A stretch of DNA of 64,000 bases from Lysinibacillus sp. BPa_S21. GTDB taxonomy: Bacteria; Bacillota; Bacilli; Bacillales_A; Planococcaceae. Below, piece after piece: positions 35,495-43,786 of this stretch. Positions within the stretch are counted from its first letter, which is position 1. Each line of letters starts with the position of its first letter. Both the position numbers and the translations under genes were made by a program. The notes beneath the pieces were generated by a model. It worked only from the letters and a program-made list of their open reading frames with translations, had not been told where the DNA came from and did not search any database. Location: NCBI RefSeq assembly GCF_023337795.1, contig NZ_JALIRS010000007.1, forward strand, positions 124,001 through 188,000, written 5' to 3'.

Positions 35495-36046
35495 CTATTT
35501 ATTAGATTCAAGGAAAGTATCATCAAAATATGCCTTGAAATTTGGATACAGATAGTCTAATGACGATTGAATATCGGCAGCATCATCAAATAAAATTTCA
35601 TGTTCAATTTCATATATTGCACAATTGTCTTCATCAGCATTATTATTTAAATCAATACAAATTATTTTTCCATACTCTGTATCCCATGAAAATGGTAGGT
35701 ATCCTAAACTACATAATGTTGGATTAAACATATCCCTTACGTTATTTAAAGGGTCCTCTATACTTTGGTCAGGTATTACACCAAAATAATGGTGATACGT
35801 TGAAATAAAAGCTTTATACCATTCGGGAAAATGAAGTCCGAACTCTTTTTCTAAAGCTTGAATATCTTCCTCCGTTACAGTTGAAGGAATCATTCTCCAC
35901 ACAGACCACTCACCGTCGATATCAACTACCTTCATTTCTTCAGGTACATCTGGGCACATCCATCTACAAAACCCTTCTTCAGACACCTGATTATAACGTT
36001 CATAGTAAACTTCAAAACCATTTTTTATGTATGCACGAATATCCAC
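35495..36046 (-). CDS. SMI1/KNR4 (SUKH) family protein
   Basis: About 183 residues. The SUKH domain starts with VTEEDIQALEKEFGLHFPEWYKAF and continues to LGYLPFSWDTEYGKIICID, typical of SUKH-1. Many such proteins are immunity proteins to polymorphic toxins, but lone genes also have housekeeping roles. The GTG at 36046 lies 8 nt after AAAAGGAG; the open frame continues upstream without a signal. No toxin gene is adjacent. Confidence 0.8.
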   Translation of the reverse strand: MDIRAYIKNGFEVYYERYNQVSEEGFCRWMCPDVPEEMKVVDIDGEWSVWRMIPSTVTEEDIQALEKEFGLHFPEWYKAFISTYHHYFGVIPDQSIEDPLNNVRDMFNPTLCSLGYLPFSWDTEYGKIICIDLNNNADEDNCAIYEIEHEILFDDAADIQSSLDYLYPNFKAYFDDTFLESNK

Positions 36047-36190
36047 CTTAACAACTCCTTTTGAAGAAGAATAATAAACCGTTGAACTGAGCCCCTTTTC
36101 GCTCAAGCTTTTCAAAGCGGTAGCCATTAACACCTAATGTCTCCGTTATACATAAGATAATGTATCAGCTATAGGATAGGAGGAAGTTAG

Positions 36191-36589
36191 TTGTATTACA
36201 ATCCTTATCCATATTTTGTCTATCCTAATTATTATCCAACATGGGTAATGGCAAATCAACCAACTACTCAACATTCTAGATATCTAGCAATGCCAACAAA
36301 TAGAAGCCCATTTCCACCCATCAATACAAATAAGTTGAAGACTTCAGCGAAACGGATTAAGACTATTATGCAGCAGGCACAATTACTTACGGATAAAATT
36401 GATGAGTCAGAGCAATTTGCACATGATCTTATAGACGCAGCACAACAATCCAATAAAACAGAAGTTGAAAAGTTAATTGCGTCAACAGGCATTACAATAA
36501 AATTTGAAACAACCTATACACCAGATGGATTACGTATAATATTTACTGAGAGCAGTTGTTGTAAGCTAACATTATTGTTGGGTTGGTGA
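36191..36589 (+). CDS. Small conserved Bacillales-type protein of unknown function
   Basis: A 132-residue protein: a tyrosine/proline-rich N-terminus (YYNPYPYFVYPNYYPTW), a helical middle (KRIKTIMQQAQLLTDKIDE, FAHDLIDAAQQSNKTEVEKL) and a beta-rich C-terminus with CC before LTLLLGW. This layout is familiar from small Bacillus proteins, but I cannot name it. The TTG start lies 8 nt after AGGAGG, and a terminator follows. The Tyr/Pro-rich N-terminus is reminiscent of spore-associated proteins and also occurs in the cupin at 59152. Confidence 0.7.
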   Translation: MYYNPYPYFVYPNYYPTWVMANQPTTQHSRYLAMPTNRSPFPPINTNKLKTSAKRIKTIMQQAQLLTDKIDESEQFAHDLIDAAQQSNKTEVEKLIASTGITIKFETTYTPDGLRIIFTESSCCKLTLLLGW

Positions 36590-36593
36590 AGAG

Positions 36594-36621
36594 TTGGCCC
36601 CTTGAAGCGGGCCTCTTTTTT
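36594..36621 (+). terminator. Terminator
   Basis: TTGGCCCC-TTGAAGC-GGGCC followed by TCTTTTTT, just after the 132-aa gene. Confidence 0.65.
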
Positions 36622-36658
36622 CGCAGAATGAATGCAAACTTTTAACCTTGTATCCCTA

Positions 36659-36688
36659 TTGAACTTGTAAACAATAAAAAGATATGCT
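36659..36688 (+). promoter_or_regulatory. Candidate promoter of the riboswitch transcript
   Basis: TTGAAC (36659) and TATGCT (36683) are separated by 18 bp and lie ~45 bp before the riboswitch core. Confidence 0.45.
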
Positions 36689-36734
36689 AAAGTGTTTGTA
36701 AGTTTTATTTCTGAAAATTCTTATATCGCATTTT

Positions 36735-36838
36735 CTTATCAAGAGAGACGGAGGGATTGGCCCTATGAAGTCTCAGCAACCAGCCTATAGGTATGGTGCT
36801 AATTCCAATTGGCAAAATTCGGCCTTGAAGATGAGAAC
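36735..36838 (+). ncRNA. SAM-I (S-box) riboswitch aptamer
   Basis: The consensus landmarks appear in order: CTTATCAAGAGAG, then ACGGAGGGATTGGCCCTATGA (P2 and kink-turn region), CAGCAACC, AAG-type P3 turn, GGTGCTAATTCC and finally GATGAGAA closing P1 with the CTTATC start. This is the classical S-box aptamer that binds S-adenosylmethionine. A terminator (36862-36890) and a cyclase-family gene (36948) follow, so transcription should stop when SAM is plentiful. An ATG at 36765 inside the aptamer is not a gene start. Confidence 0.93.
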
Positions 36839-36861
36839 ACTTACTGCAGTTACTTTGCACA

Positions 36862-36891
36862 AGAGTCCTCTTCATGGAGGGCTCTTTTTTA
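36862..36891 (+). terminator. Riboswitch-controlled terminator
   Basis: GAGTCCTC-TTCATG-GAGGGCTC (one G-T pair) followed by eight T residues; it starts 24 nt after the S-box aptamer and is the expected expression platform. Confidence 0.88.
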
Positions 36892-36947
36892 TTTGCTATC
36901 AAGCAAAACATAGCACCCAAAATTTCAAAAGAAAGCGAGAAAATATT

Positions 36948-37685
36948 ATGGCAAACGAACTTTTACAAGCAATTCAACTATTGAAATCGAAAGAATGGGT
37001 AGATTTAACACATACATTTGGTCCAAATTCTCCTCATTTCTTTATGTTTGATGATGCAAAATTTGAAACATTATTTTCCCATGATGATGGGTTCTTTGCA
37101 CAGCAATTCACGTTCCCTGGGCAATACGGCACACATATCGACCCACCTATCCATTTTGTGCGAGATACACGCTATTTAGAGGAATTAGAGCTAAAAGAAT
37201 TAGTGCTACCACTCATCGTTATTGATAAATCGAAGGAAGCCGAAATGAATAACGATTACACGTTAAGTGTTCAAGATGTTCTTGATTTTGAAGCTGAGTA
37301 TGGAGAAATTGAAGCAGGTACCTTTGTAGCCCTGCGTACTGATTGGAGTAAACGTTGGCCAGATAAAGAGTCTTTCAGCAACAAGGACGGTGATGGTCAT
37401 AATCATATCCCTGGCTGGGGATTAGAAACGTTACAGTTTTTATTCAACGAGCGCAAAGTAAGTGCTATCGGTCACGAAACTTTTGATACGGATTCAGCAG
37501 CGGATTTTCGTACAAATGGTAAGTTAGACGGTGAATATTTTGTGCTTGAGCAAGATACTTACCAAATTGAACTGATGACCAATTTAGACAAGCTACCTCC
37601 AAAAGGCGCTGTTATTTTTAATATTGTACCAAAGCCTGAAAAAGCATCTGGATTCCCTGTCCGTTCATTTGCTATATTACCTTAA
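36948..37685 (+). CDS. Cyclase-family (kynurenine formamidase-like) metal-dependent hydrolase
   Basis: A 245-residue protein of the cyclase/arylformamidase family. The metal site is visible in GQYGTHIDPPIHF (H-x-D-x3-H, positions about 64-72) and a later His/Glu pair in IGHETFDTDSAADF. WVDLTHTFGPNSPHFF is the family's N-terminal strand. Members hydrolyse amide or lactone bonds of small molecules. The gene lies directly behind a SAM riboswitch, so its product is presumably tied to methionine, cysteine or sulfur metabolism. The ribosome binding site is weak (AAAGCGAGAAAATATT). Confidence 0.9.
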   Translation: MANELLQAIQLLKSKEWVDLTHTFGPNSPHFFMFDDAKFETLFSHDDGFFAQQFTFPGQYGTHIDPPIHFVRDTRYLEELELKELVLPLIVIDKSKEAEMNNDYTLSVQDVLDFEAEYGEIEAGTFVALRTDWSKRWPDKESFSNKDGDGHNHIPGWGLETLQFLFNERKVSAIGHETFDTDSAADFRTNGKLDGEYFVLEQDTYQIELMTNLDKLPPKGAVIFNIVPKPEKASGFPVRSFAILP

Positions 37686-37691
37686 AATAGC

Positions 37692-37732
37692 AATAGGTCT
37701 GATTCGATGAATATTGAATCAGACCTATCTTA
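37692..37732. terminator. Bidirectional terminator
   Basis: ATAGGTCTGATTC pairs perfectly with GAATCAGACCTAT between the convergent cyclase and DedA genes. Confidence 0.85.
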
Positions 37733-37740
37733 CCTTTTAT

Positions 37741-38337
37741 TTATTTCGGTGAATTCCTTCTTTTGAAAACTACATAAACGATCAACATCATTAGTATGAA
37801 CAATACTATAAGATAAATGCTGTAGCGAGATAAATATACCCCAACATAATGCCATTTCTCTCCCAGTACTTTACCTAAAGTAATAAACGTAAATGTCCAT
37901 ATAGTTGCTCCCGTATAGGCAAAGAAAGCAAATTTTTTATAAGAATAATTATTAATAGCTGCAATATATGCTGTAAGATGACGCACACCAGGAATAAAAT
38001 ATCCTATTAATAATAATCCCGGCCCTATTTTTGCAAATAACTGTTTAGTAAAATCAATTTTCTGCTCAGTAATATGAATTTTCGAACCGTATTTTTGTAA
38101 TAAAGGTAGTCCGAATCTATAGCCTATATAGTAGCTCAGGGTAATTCCCCCTACCGCACCTACAATAGCGCTGATTAAAGCGGGGATATGCGCCAGAGTT
38201 TCACGATATACACTATACCCTACATATGTCAAAAATATCTCATCAGGAAGTGGCAGCCCAACAATCCCTCCAACTAGGATAAGAATGATGCCAAAATATC
38301 CGTAATGCTCAATAAGAGATTGCACGTGATGCGCCAT
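37741..38337 (-). CDS. DedA-family (VTT domain) membrane protein
   Basis: A 198-residue integral membrane protein. The DedA pattern is clear: VGLPLPDEIFLTYVGYSV (reentrant helix with Pro and Asp), GGITLSYYIGYRFG and GYFIPGVRHLTAYIAA (F-x-R-x3-R region). DedA proteins are proton-motive-force-linked phospholipid flippases or transporters affecting envelope charge. The start at 38337 follows TAGGTGGGATGGATTT; the upstream extension lacks a signal. Confidence 0.88.
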   Translation of the reverse strand: MAHHVQSLIEHYGYFGIILILVGGIVGLPLPDEIFLTYVGYSVYRETLAHIPALISAIVGAVGGITLSYYIGYRFGLPLLQKYGSKIHITEQKIDFTKQLFAKIGPGLLLIGYFIPGVRHLTAYIAAINNYSYKKFAFFAYTGATIWTFTFITLGKVLGEKWHYVGVYLSRYSIYLIVLFILMMLIVYVVFKRRNSPK

Positions 38338-38484
38338 AAATCCATCCCACCTAAAGCGTAATAATTTTTTATAGTTAGCTTTATCATAACTCAATAGAGA
38401 CAACATTATGAGTGTTATGGTTTCAATCCAATTTTCTCCACGCAACTATACCTTGGCATCATTGCGTCAGAAATCGGAAAGGCG

Positions 38485-39258
38485 TTAAATTATTTGTAGC
38501 TCACGAAGAGCATAATCAATACCACCCTCAGTTGATTTCTTTGTTACATAATTAGCCACATTTTTTAATGCTTCACTACCGTTACCCATTGCAATACCAA
38601 AGCCAACCTGCTCCAGCATATCGATATCATTATCTCCATCGCCAAAAGCAAGTGCATCCTCAGGACTCAAGTCGAAATAATCTAGGACAGCTTGGATAGC
38701 AATAGATTTAGAAACATCATGTTGCAAAACATTTGTAATATAAGGATGCCACCTTTTAAATAATACATGGGGAAATGTTGAAGTATACTTTTTCTCAATA
38801 TCCTCATCACCATATAAACACATTAAATACACCTCTTGCGTAACGATAGCTTCATTGATAACAGGAAACTCTTGCAAAGATAATGTTTCTTGCATGGCTT
38901 TTAAGGTCTCTTTTTCTCGGACGTTATTCATTGATAATTGTTCTGTAAAAAACGATAGACTTTGTTTATTTTCATCAGCAAAAGCTTTTACGGCCTGGAC
39001 AATTTCTTGTGCAACAGGTATTTTATGTATGACTTGATCTTGGTGCTTAGCATATGCACCATTCGCTGTAATAAACGTCTCTATTCCTACATTTCTTAAA
39101 TCCTGGCACATCGATAAAGGTCTTCCTGTAGCTGCAACAATATGAATTCCTTTACTCTTTAATTGTTGAATAGCGTTCCTTGTACTTTCTTCCATACAAC
39201 CATCTTCATAATTAACAAGCGTACCATCTACGTCAAAGAATACAATTTTATAATCCAT
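38485..39258 (-). CDS. Cof-type HAD-IIB hydrolase
   Basis: A 257-residue haloacid-dehalogenase phosphatase. Motif I is FFDVDGTLVNYEDG (nucleophile Asp), motif II is VAATGRPLS, and motif IV is ALAFGDGDNDIDMLEQVG, with a type IIB cap between. Such proteins dephosphorylate sugar phosphates, FMN or similar. AAGGAGGAGCGAACG precedes the ATG. A repeat element (39299-39396) lies directly upstream of its promoter region. Confidence 0.9.
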   Translation of the reverse strand: MDYKIVFFDVDGTLVNYEDGCMEESTRNAIQQLKSKGIHIVAATGRPLSMCQDLRNVGIETFITANGAYAKHQDQVIHKIPVAQEIVQAVKAFADENKQSLSFFTEQLSMNNVREKETLKAMQETLSLQEFPVINEAIVTQEVYLMCLYGDEDIEKKYTSTFPHVLFKRWHPYITNVLQHDVSKSIAIQAVLDYFDLSPEDALAFGDGDNDIDMLEQVGFGIAMGNGSEALKNVANYVTKKSTEGGIDYALRELQII

Positions 39259-39298
39259 CGTTCGCTCCTCCTTAGCGTTTCACATAATTTTCACCAAG

Positions 39299-39396
39299 CG
39301 TGTGGTTGATTTCCGTTCCGGCTGGGCGCTTTATAGCTGCCGCTTCGCTTTCGCTGATCTCCAAGGAGTCGCCCAGCCTCCACCCTAATCAACTTA
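39299..39396 (+). repeat. Dispersed palindromic repeat, complete short copy
   Basis: Left end GTGGTTGATTTCCGTTCC, GGCTGGGCGC; core TGCCGCTTCGCTTTCGCTG; right end GGAGTCGCCCAGCCTCCACC, CTAATCAACTTA. The ends form an imperfect terminal inverted repeat of ~35 bp. It lies ~40 bp upstream of the HAD gene start. Confidence 0.85.
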
Positions 39397-39859
39397 TACA
39401 CAGGATACATATTAATAACATAGATCTTCTTCATTTTGGGGATGAATCTAAATAGAAAACACTAAATTCTGATACAGGATTCTTTTGTCGGCCAATATCT
39501 GTCTCCAATCGACACATTTGTAATTTTAATTTTACATTAAGTAACATCTTTATACTAAAATTCACTATAGGTATTATTACTTATATCAGTAAAATTAGTT
39601 ACTATTTAATTTAACATTAATTGGACAAACTAAAATAAATGTATAACTTGCTACAACTGCACCGATAAATACTATTACGGGTACATATAGAAATTTAAAT
39701 AACAAAGAAAGTAATGGACATATTTATTTTAATAATGCTAAAGGAGTATACCAAAGAACATAGAATTGTTAATATAAAAGATAATTAATTAAATACATTG
39801 AACGATTCTATCCATCGTATAAATAGAACAAAAGAAACGATGCAAAGGAGTTTATTCTT
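39397..39859. other. AT-rich intergenic region
   Basis: About 460 bp with no credible ORF, no strong hairpin and no repeat. It presumably contains the promoter of the DUF2225 gene near its right end. Confidence 0.6.
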
Positions 39860-40555
39860 ATGGCATTTAACATTTACTACTATGAAAGTAGTGTAGATTG
39901 CAAGTTTTGCAAAAAGCATTTTACTACATATAAAGTACGCCCTAATCGATATAAAATTATCGAAGAACAAACAGACTTCATGCCTGTTTATGAGGGTTTA
40001 AACCCGTTATTGTATGAGGTTGCTGTTTGTCCACATTGTGGCTATGCTTACCACAAATCTATGACAAGAACGTATGGACCTTTTCTGCTTCTTATTGATG
40101 AATTGTATATAAAAGAGCTACAAAAACCAATGGATATGTGCAAGGAACGTACGATTGATGATGCCATTGTAAGCCTTAAATTAGCTTATCTTGTTTCAAG
40201 AGCATCTATGGAAGAGTCGCTTCTTATGGCCAATTTCGCACTAAAAATAGCCTGGCTATATCGCTTAAAAAATGATCATGAGTCGGAATTGCGCTACCTC
40301 TTCGCTGCAAGAGATTTTTACAGCAAATCTTTTGCATCCAATCAAGAGGGCGGAGAGAGAATTCAATATTTACATGCCGAATTAAGCCTTCGACTTGGAG
40401 ATATTGCAGAGGCGAAAAAAGGATTTTCTCGATTAATTGCAGATCGACATGTTTCCAATAAATATCGGAAACTAGCACGAAATCGCTGGGAAAACTATAA
40501 ATATGACGAGCAACCTAACAATATACATGAAAGTATAGAAGAAGTTATCAATTGA
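39860..40555 (+). CDS. DUF2225 family zinc-ribbon/TPR-like protein
   Basis: A 231-residue protein: an N-terminal zinc ribbon with CKFC (about residue 15) and CPHC (about residue 57), followed by alpha-helical TPR-like repeats. The DUF2225 family has this layout; the function is unknown, although members often lie next to stress or motility genes. GCAAAGGAG precedes the ATG. A YvyF-like gene follows after 23 bp, so the two are co-transcribed. Confidence 0.85.
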   Translation: MAFNIYYYESSVDCKFCKKHFTTYKVRPNRYKIIEEQTDFMPVYEGLNPLLYEVAVCPHCGYAYHKSMTRTYGPFLLLIDELYIKELQKPMDMCKERTIDDAIVSLKLAYLVSRASMEESLLMANFALKIAWLYRLKNDHESELRYLFAARDFYSKSFASNQEGGERIQYLHAELSLRLGDIAEAKKGFSRLIADRHVSNKYRKLARNRWENYKYDEQPNNIHESIEEVIN

Positions 40556-40578
40556 AGTAGACGAGGAGAGTAATAAAC

Positions 40579-40932
40579 ATGCAGCTATTTGCAAAAAGGA
40601 TTGATGTGAGAGAAGAAGATATTTTTTCAGAACTACACCATTTTTTACTGAGAAAAAATAATCGTTATTTAACGAACGACGAGGTAGTTGCATTAACTGG
40701 GGTTTCATCAGACCTACTCTATAAATGGGTAAAGGCAGGAAAATTGAAAAAATCAATTTTCCCTAATTTAGGCGCACCTTGTGAACGCTGTGGACAAATT
40801 ACTCAGGCAAAAATCTGTGTCAGCTGCTCCTCAACCATCGTTAGTACATTAAAACAAGAGGAAAAGGATCGTGCATGGTTCAATCAAATACAGCGGAAAA
40901 ACCAAAGAGCTAGCGCGTATCACTATAAATAA
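40579..40932 (+). CDS. YvyF-like (TIGR03826 flagellar-operon) protein
   Basis: A 117-residue protein with a MerR-like helical region (NDEVVALTGVSSDLLYKWVKAGKL) leading to a zinc-binding tail FPNLGAPCERCGQITQAKIC. This matches the second half of YvyF, a small protein encoded beside flgM in B. subtilis; the usual N-terminal zinc finger is missing. AGGAGAG precedes the ATG. It is co-transcribed with DUF2225, but no flagellar genes are in the window. Confidence 0.75.
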   Translation: MQLFAKRIDVREEDIFSELHHFLLRKNNRYLTNDEVVALTGVSSDLLYKWVKAGKLKKSIFPNLGAPCERCGQITQAKICVSCSSTIVSTLKQEEKDRAWFNQIQRKNQRASAYHYK

Positions 40933-40938
40933 AACTAT

Positions 40939-40979
40939 CAACATCTTCAAATTTACTTAAGCTTTGGAGATGTTTTTTT
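40939..40979 (+). terminator. Terminator after the YvyF-like gene
   Basis: AACATCTTCAAA pairs with CTTTGGAGATGTT (one G-T/mismatch), followed by seven T residues. Confidence 0.8.
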
Positions 40980-41112
40980 GCCTACCCCTATTCGAATCAC
41001 CTAGAATAATGACATTCACCCAAATTTAAATAAAATTTAAACAAAGTCCCTCTTTACTTTAAACTTAATTACTTATAATTGGTTTTAACATATAACGAAG
41101 GACTGATAGAGA

Positions 41113-42537
41113 ATGACAAAAGGTAAGAAGCGTAAGGTTTTATTATCATTAAGCATTGCACTAACAAGCTTTGTAACTTTCAACGGGGTTTCAAATGCAT
41201 CCGTAGCAGTTCCAGCGATAGAAGAACGCGTAGCTTTCGATAACAAATTAGAGGTTAAGGCAGCTCGCACATCCAATGAAACACTTCAGGATTGGAAAAA
41301 GTGGACAAACGACCATGCCTACAGCTTAACATCCATTCAGCCTGAAGCAGTTGGTAAACAAAATATACCATCTACTAAATTTGAAGATTTAGAGATGCTA
41401 AAGCCTTTATTGCATGATAAGCGCATCGTTTTTTTAGGGGAAAGTTCACATGGTACAGCCGAATTTAGCCTAGCAAAAACACGTTTAATTCAATTTTTAC
41501 ACCAAGAGATGGGCTACAATGTCCTAGCTTTCGAAAGCGGTATGGGGGATGCTATGAATGCTCAAGGACAAATTGATAAACAAATAGCGAAACAAACGAT
41601 GAAGGATGCTATTTATCCTGTATGGTGGTCAAAAGAAACACTAACGTTATTCGAATATGCTAAAAAAACACAGAAAACAGATAAACCATTAAAATTGACT
41701 GGCTTTGATATTCTACAGCAAAATGTATTTACGAACGGTGACTGGCTACAAAATAGTCAACTAGCGAAACAGTTCGGTGAAGTAGAGGAGCAACTTGCAG
41801 ACTGGACCTACGGTAAGGATTTAAAGGGCTATCAAAAGGTAAAACCAAGCATTATTAAAGTATATAAGCAAGTGAAATCACAAGTACAGCTTAAAGAAAA
41901 AGAGTTAAAGGCAGCTTATCCGAGCGAACCACATATTGTAAAGCTTATGGAACGTACTTTAGCTGACCGTATCCGTTTTGCAGAAGAATATGTAGAATTA
42001 TCAATTCAATCCAACATTGAAGTAGAACAAAATAAATACGATTCTTATTTTAAAACAATGGAATGGCGTGACCAATCGATGATGGAAAACCTACTTTGGT
42101 TAGCAGAGGAGATTTATCCAACTGAAAAATTCATCGTCTGGGCGCATAATGACCATATTCGTAAAGCACAATCCGAAGTAATGGGTTCTCCATATCCTGT
42201 AAAATTACTGGGTGAACGTCTACCAGACATCTACAAGAAATATAGCTATGTGCTTGGCCTTTATATGACTAGTGGGGAAACAGCAAACAATATGGGTGAG
42301 CCTATGGCCGTTTTACCGACAGTGAAAGGCTCAATCGAGGATATTGTTTCATCTTCAAATAAACCTTACACATTTATCGACATGCGAAACCGTCAAAATG
42401 AGCGAGGCAACTCATGGATGTTTGAACCACGTTTATCTTATAGCTGGGGAATGATTCAGGAAAGTCTTGTTCCACGCGATCAATATGATGGTCTTCTTTT
42501 GATTGATAAAGTAAGTAAACCTCATTATATTAAATAA
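41113..42537 (+). CDS. Erythromycin esterase-superfamily secreted protein
   Basis: A 474-residue exported hydrolase. An N-terminal signal (MTKGKKRKVLLSLSIALTSF) ends near ASVA, followed by an Ere-type domain with IVFLGESSHGTAEFSLAKT (His/Glu motif), VLAFESGMGDA, and FIVWAHNDHIRKAQ near the C-terminus. This is the second family member in the window (the other is at 25753). It has its own promoter and terminator. Macrolide hydrolysis is not implied. Confidence 0.88.
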   Translation: MTKGKKRKVLLSLSIALTSFVTFNGVSNASVAVPAIEERVAFDNKLEVKAARTSNETLQDWKKWTNDHAYSLTSIQPEAVGKQNIPSTKFEDLEMLKPLLHDKRIVFLGESSHGTAEFSLAKTRLIQFLHQEMGYNVLAFESGMGDAMNAQGQIDKQIAKQTMKDAIYPVWWSKETLTLFEYAKKTQKTDKPLKLTGFDILQQNVFTNGDWLQNSQLAKQFGEVEEQLADWTYGKDLKGYQKVKPSIIKVYKQVKSQVQLKEKELKAAYPSEPHIVKLMERTLADRIRFAEEYVELSIQSNIEVEQNKYDSYFKTMEWRDQSMMENLLWLAEEIYPTEKFIVWAHNDHIRKAQSEVMGSPYPVKLLGERLPDIYKKYSYVLGLYMTSGETANNMGEPMAVLPTVKGSIEDIVSSSNKPYTFIDMRNRQNERGNSWMFEPRLSYSWGMIQESLVPRDQYDGLLLIDKVSKPHYIK

Positions 42538-42542
42538 AAATG

Positions 42543-42586
42543 TAAAAATAGCAAACTAGTTTCTACTTCTAGTTTGCTATTTTTCC
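42543..42586. terminator. Bidirectional terminator
   Basis: AAAAATAGCAAACTA pairs perfectly with TAGTTTGCTATTTTT between convergent genes. Confidence 0.85.
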
Positions 42587-42593
42587 TTTATAT

Positions 42594-43769
42594 TCAAGTA
42601 TCCATCGATATGTTATCCCATTCTTCACTTCGATGCCCTATCATCCAGAACAACCCTCTGCGTCTTTCCATGACGATGCTTTCATTCATCCCAGCAGGAG
42701 CCGCTTGGTCTTTTATGCGACTATCTACACAAGCCCACTGGTATCTGTAAATCTTGTCGGCTTCATCCAATATCTCTTTCTGACTACGCATGACCGTTTG
42801 AAGATAAAATTGTTCAAACGTTTCACAGTTAGAAACAACTTGAATGGCGTACTCGCAATCACATACTTCATCAGGGAAATCAAGCTTTTCAACAAGGCCA
42901 AGTGCCCAAATAAGCGTCCAATAAGCCTCATATTGCCACGAAATATTAATGGCTTCTTGCACAGCTGGTTCTGAAGCTTGTAAAAAGTCTCTTTCATTGC
43001 TAGTTAGAAAGTCTTCCACTTTATATGTGCGTAACATATTGATGAAAAAGTCTCGCGATTCTTCTATATTTCCCCCTTGCGCTACATCACAGGCAAATTG
43101 AATGACAATTAACAAGGCTACAGCTCTTCTAGCAATGTCTTCTTGGGTTTTAAACTGACAATCTTCAATTGGTGGGAGCTGAGGGAGTGAAGTTGTAAAT
43201 GGAATAGCTCTTTCCTTTAAATAGGCTATCGTGTTATTTTTTCTTTGCTCGCCTTCTTCTGATGTCACCTCTTCCCCCATAATCTTTCGTGTACACGCAT
43301 GAGGTCTAAATTTGGATGGACCTGATTGCCCCTCAGGATAAACAATAACGGCCCCTTCATCGTCTAGTAAAGTGCCATCAGGTAGAAAGCCAATCCCCCC
43401 TATATTTGATAGCAGGTTTGTAAATAACTGCATCTGTTCTTCATTGATCTCTTTTTCCGATTCAATCGCAATCACTGTGTTTAAAACAGTGATTTGCGTT
43501 AACACTAATTCTTTTAAATGGTCATCTTCAAAAGGAATGTTATCGTAATAGCCCATCATTCCAGGAATATTATTAGCGAAGTAGTCTGGATTTGTATCTT
43601 CAGACATGACTCTAATGATTAATTTATACTTTTTAAACAGCGCCTTGGATTTTATTAAATACTCATTATCATCTTTATCGATGGCAAAGCCTTTCGCGAA
43701 AACATCTGAAATTTTAACTTCAATATCATCGATGTCGTTCTTAGATGCAAATATTGTGAAATAGTTCAA
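42594..43769 (-). CDS. DUF4272 domain protein
   Basis: About 391 residues. The C-terminal ~210 residues match DUF4272, visible from RKNNTIAYLKERAIPFTTSLP through CDVAQGG and WQYEAYWTLIWALGLVEKLDFP to RYQWACVDSRIKD and VMERRRGLFWMIG. The N-terminal ~170 residues are unrecognised. TTG at 43769 follows AAAGGGGAG; an earlier GTG has no signal. It overlaps or abuts the SUKH gene upstream, forming a two-gene operon. Confidence 0.8.
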   Translation of the reverse strand: MNYFTIFASKNDIDDIEVKISDVFAKGFAIDKDDNEYLIKSKALFKKYKLIIRVMSEDTNPDYFANNIPGMMGYYDNIPFEDDHLKELVLTQITVLNTVIAIESEKEINEEQMQLFTNLLSNIGGIGFLPDGTLLDDEGAVIVYPEGQSGPSKFRPHACTRKIMGEEVTSEEGEQRKNNTIAYLKERAIPFTTSLPQLPPIEDCQFKTQEDIARRAVALLIVIQFACDVAQGGNIEESRDFFINMLRTYKVEDFLTSNERDFLQASEPAVQEAINISWQYEAYWTLIWALGLVEKLDFPDEVCDCEYAIQVVSNCETFEQFYLQTVMRSQKEILDEADKIYRYQWACVDSRIKDQAAPAGMNESIVMERRRGLFWMIGHRSEEWDNISMDT

Positions 43770-43786
43770 TTTTCTCTCCCCTTTAT

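Noticed and set aside
36765..36947. Upstream in-frame extension of the cyclase gene from ATG 36765
   Set aside because: The ATG is part of the S-box aptamer and the extension crosses the terminator; the real start is ATG 36948.
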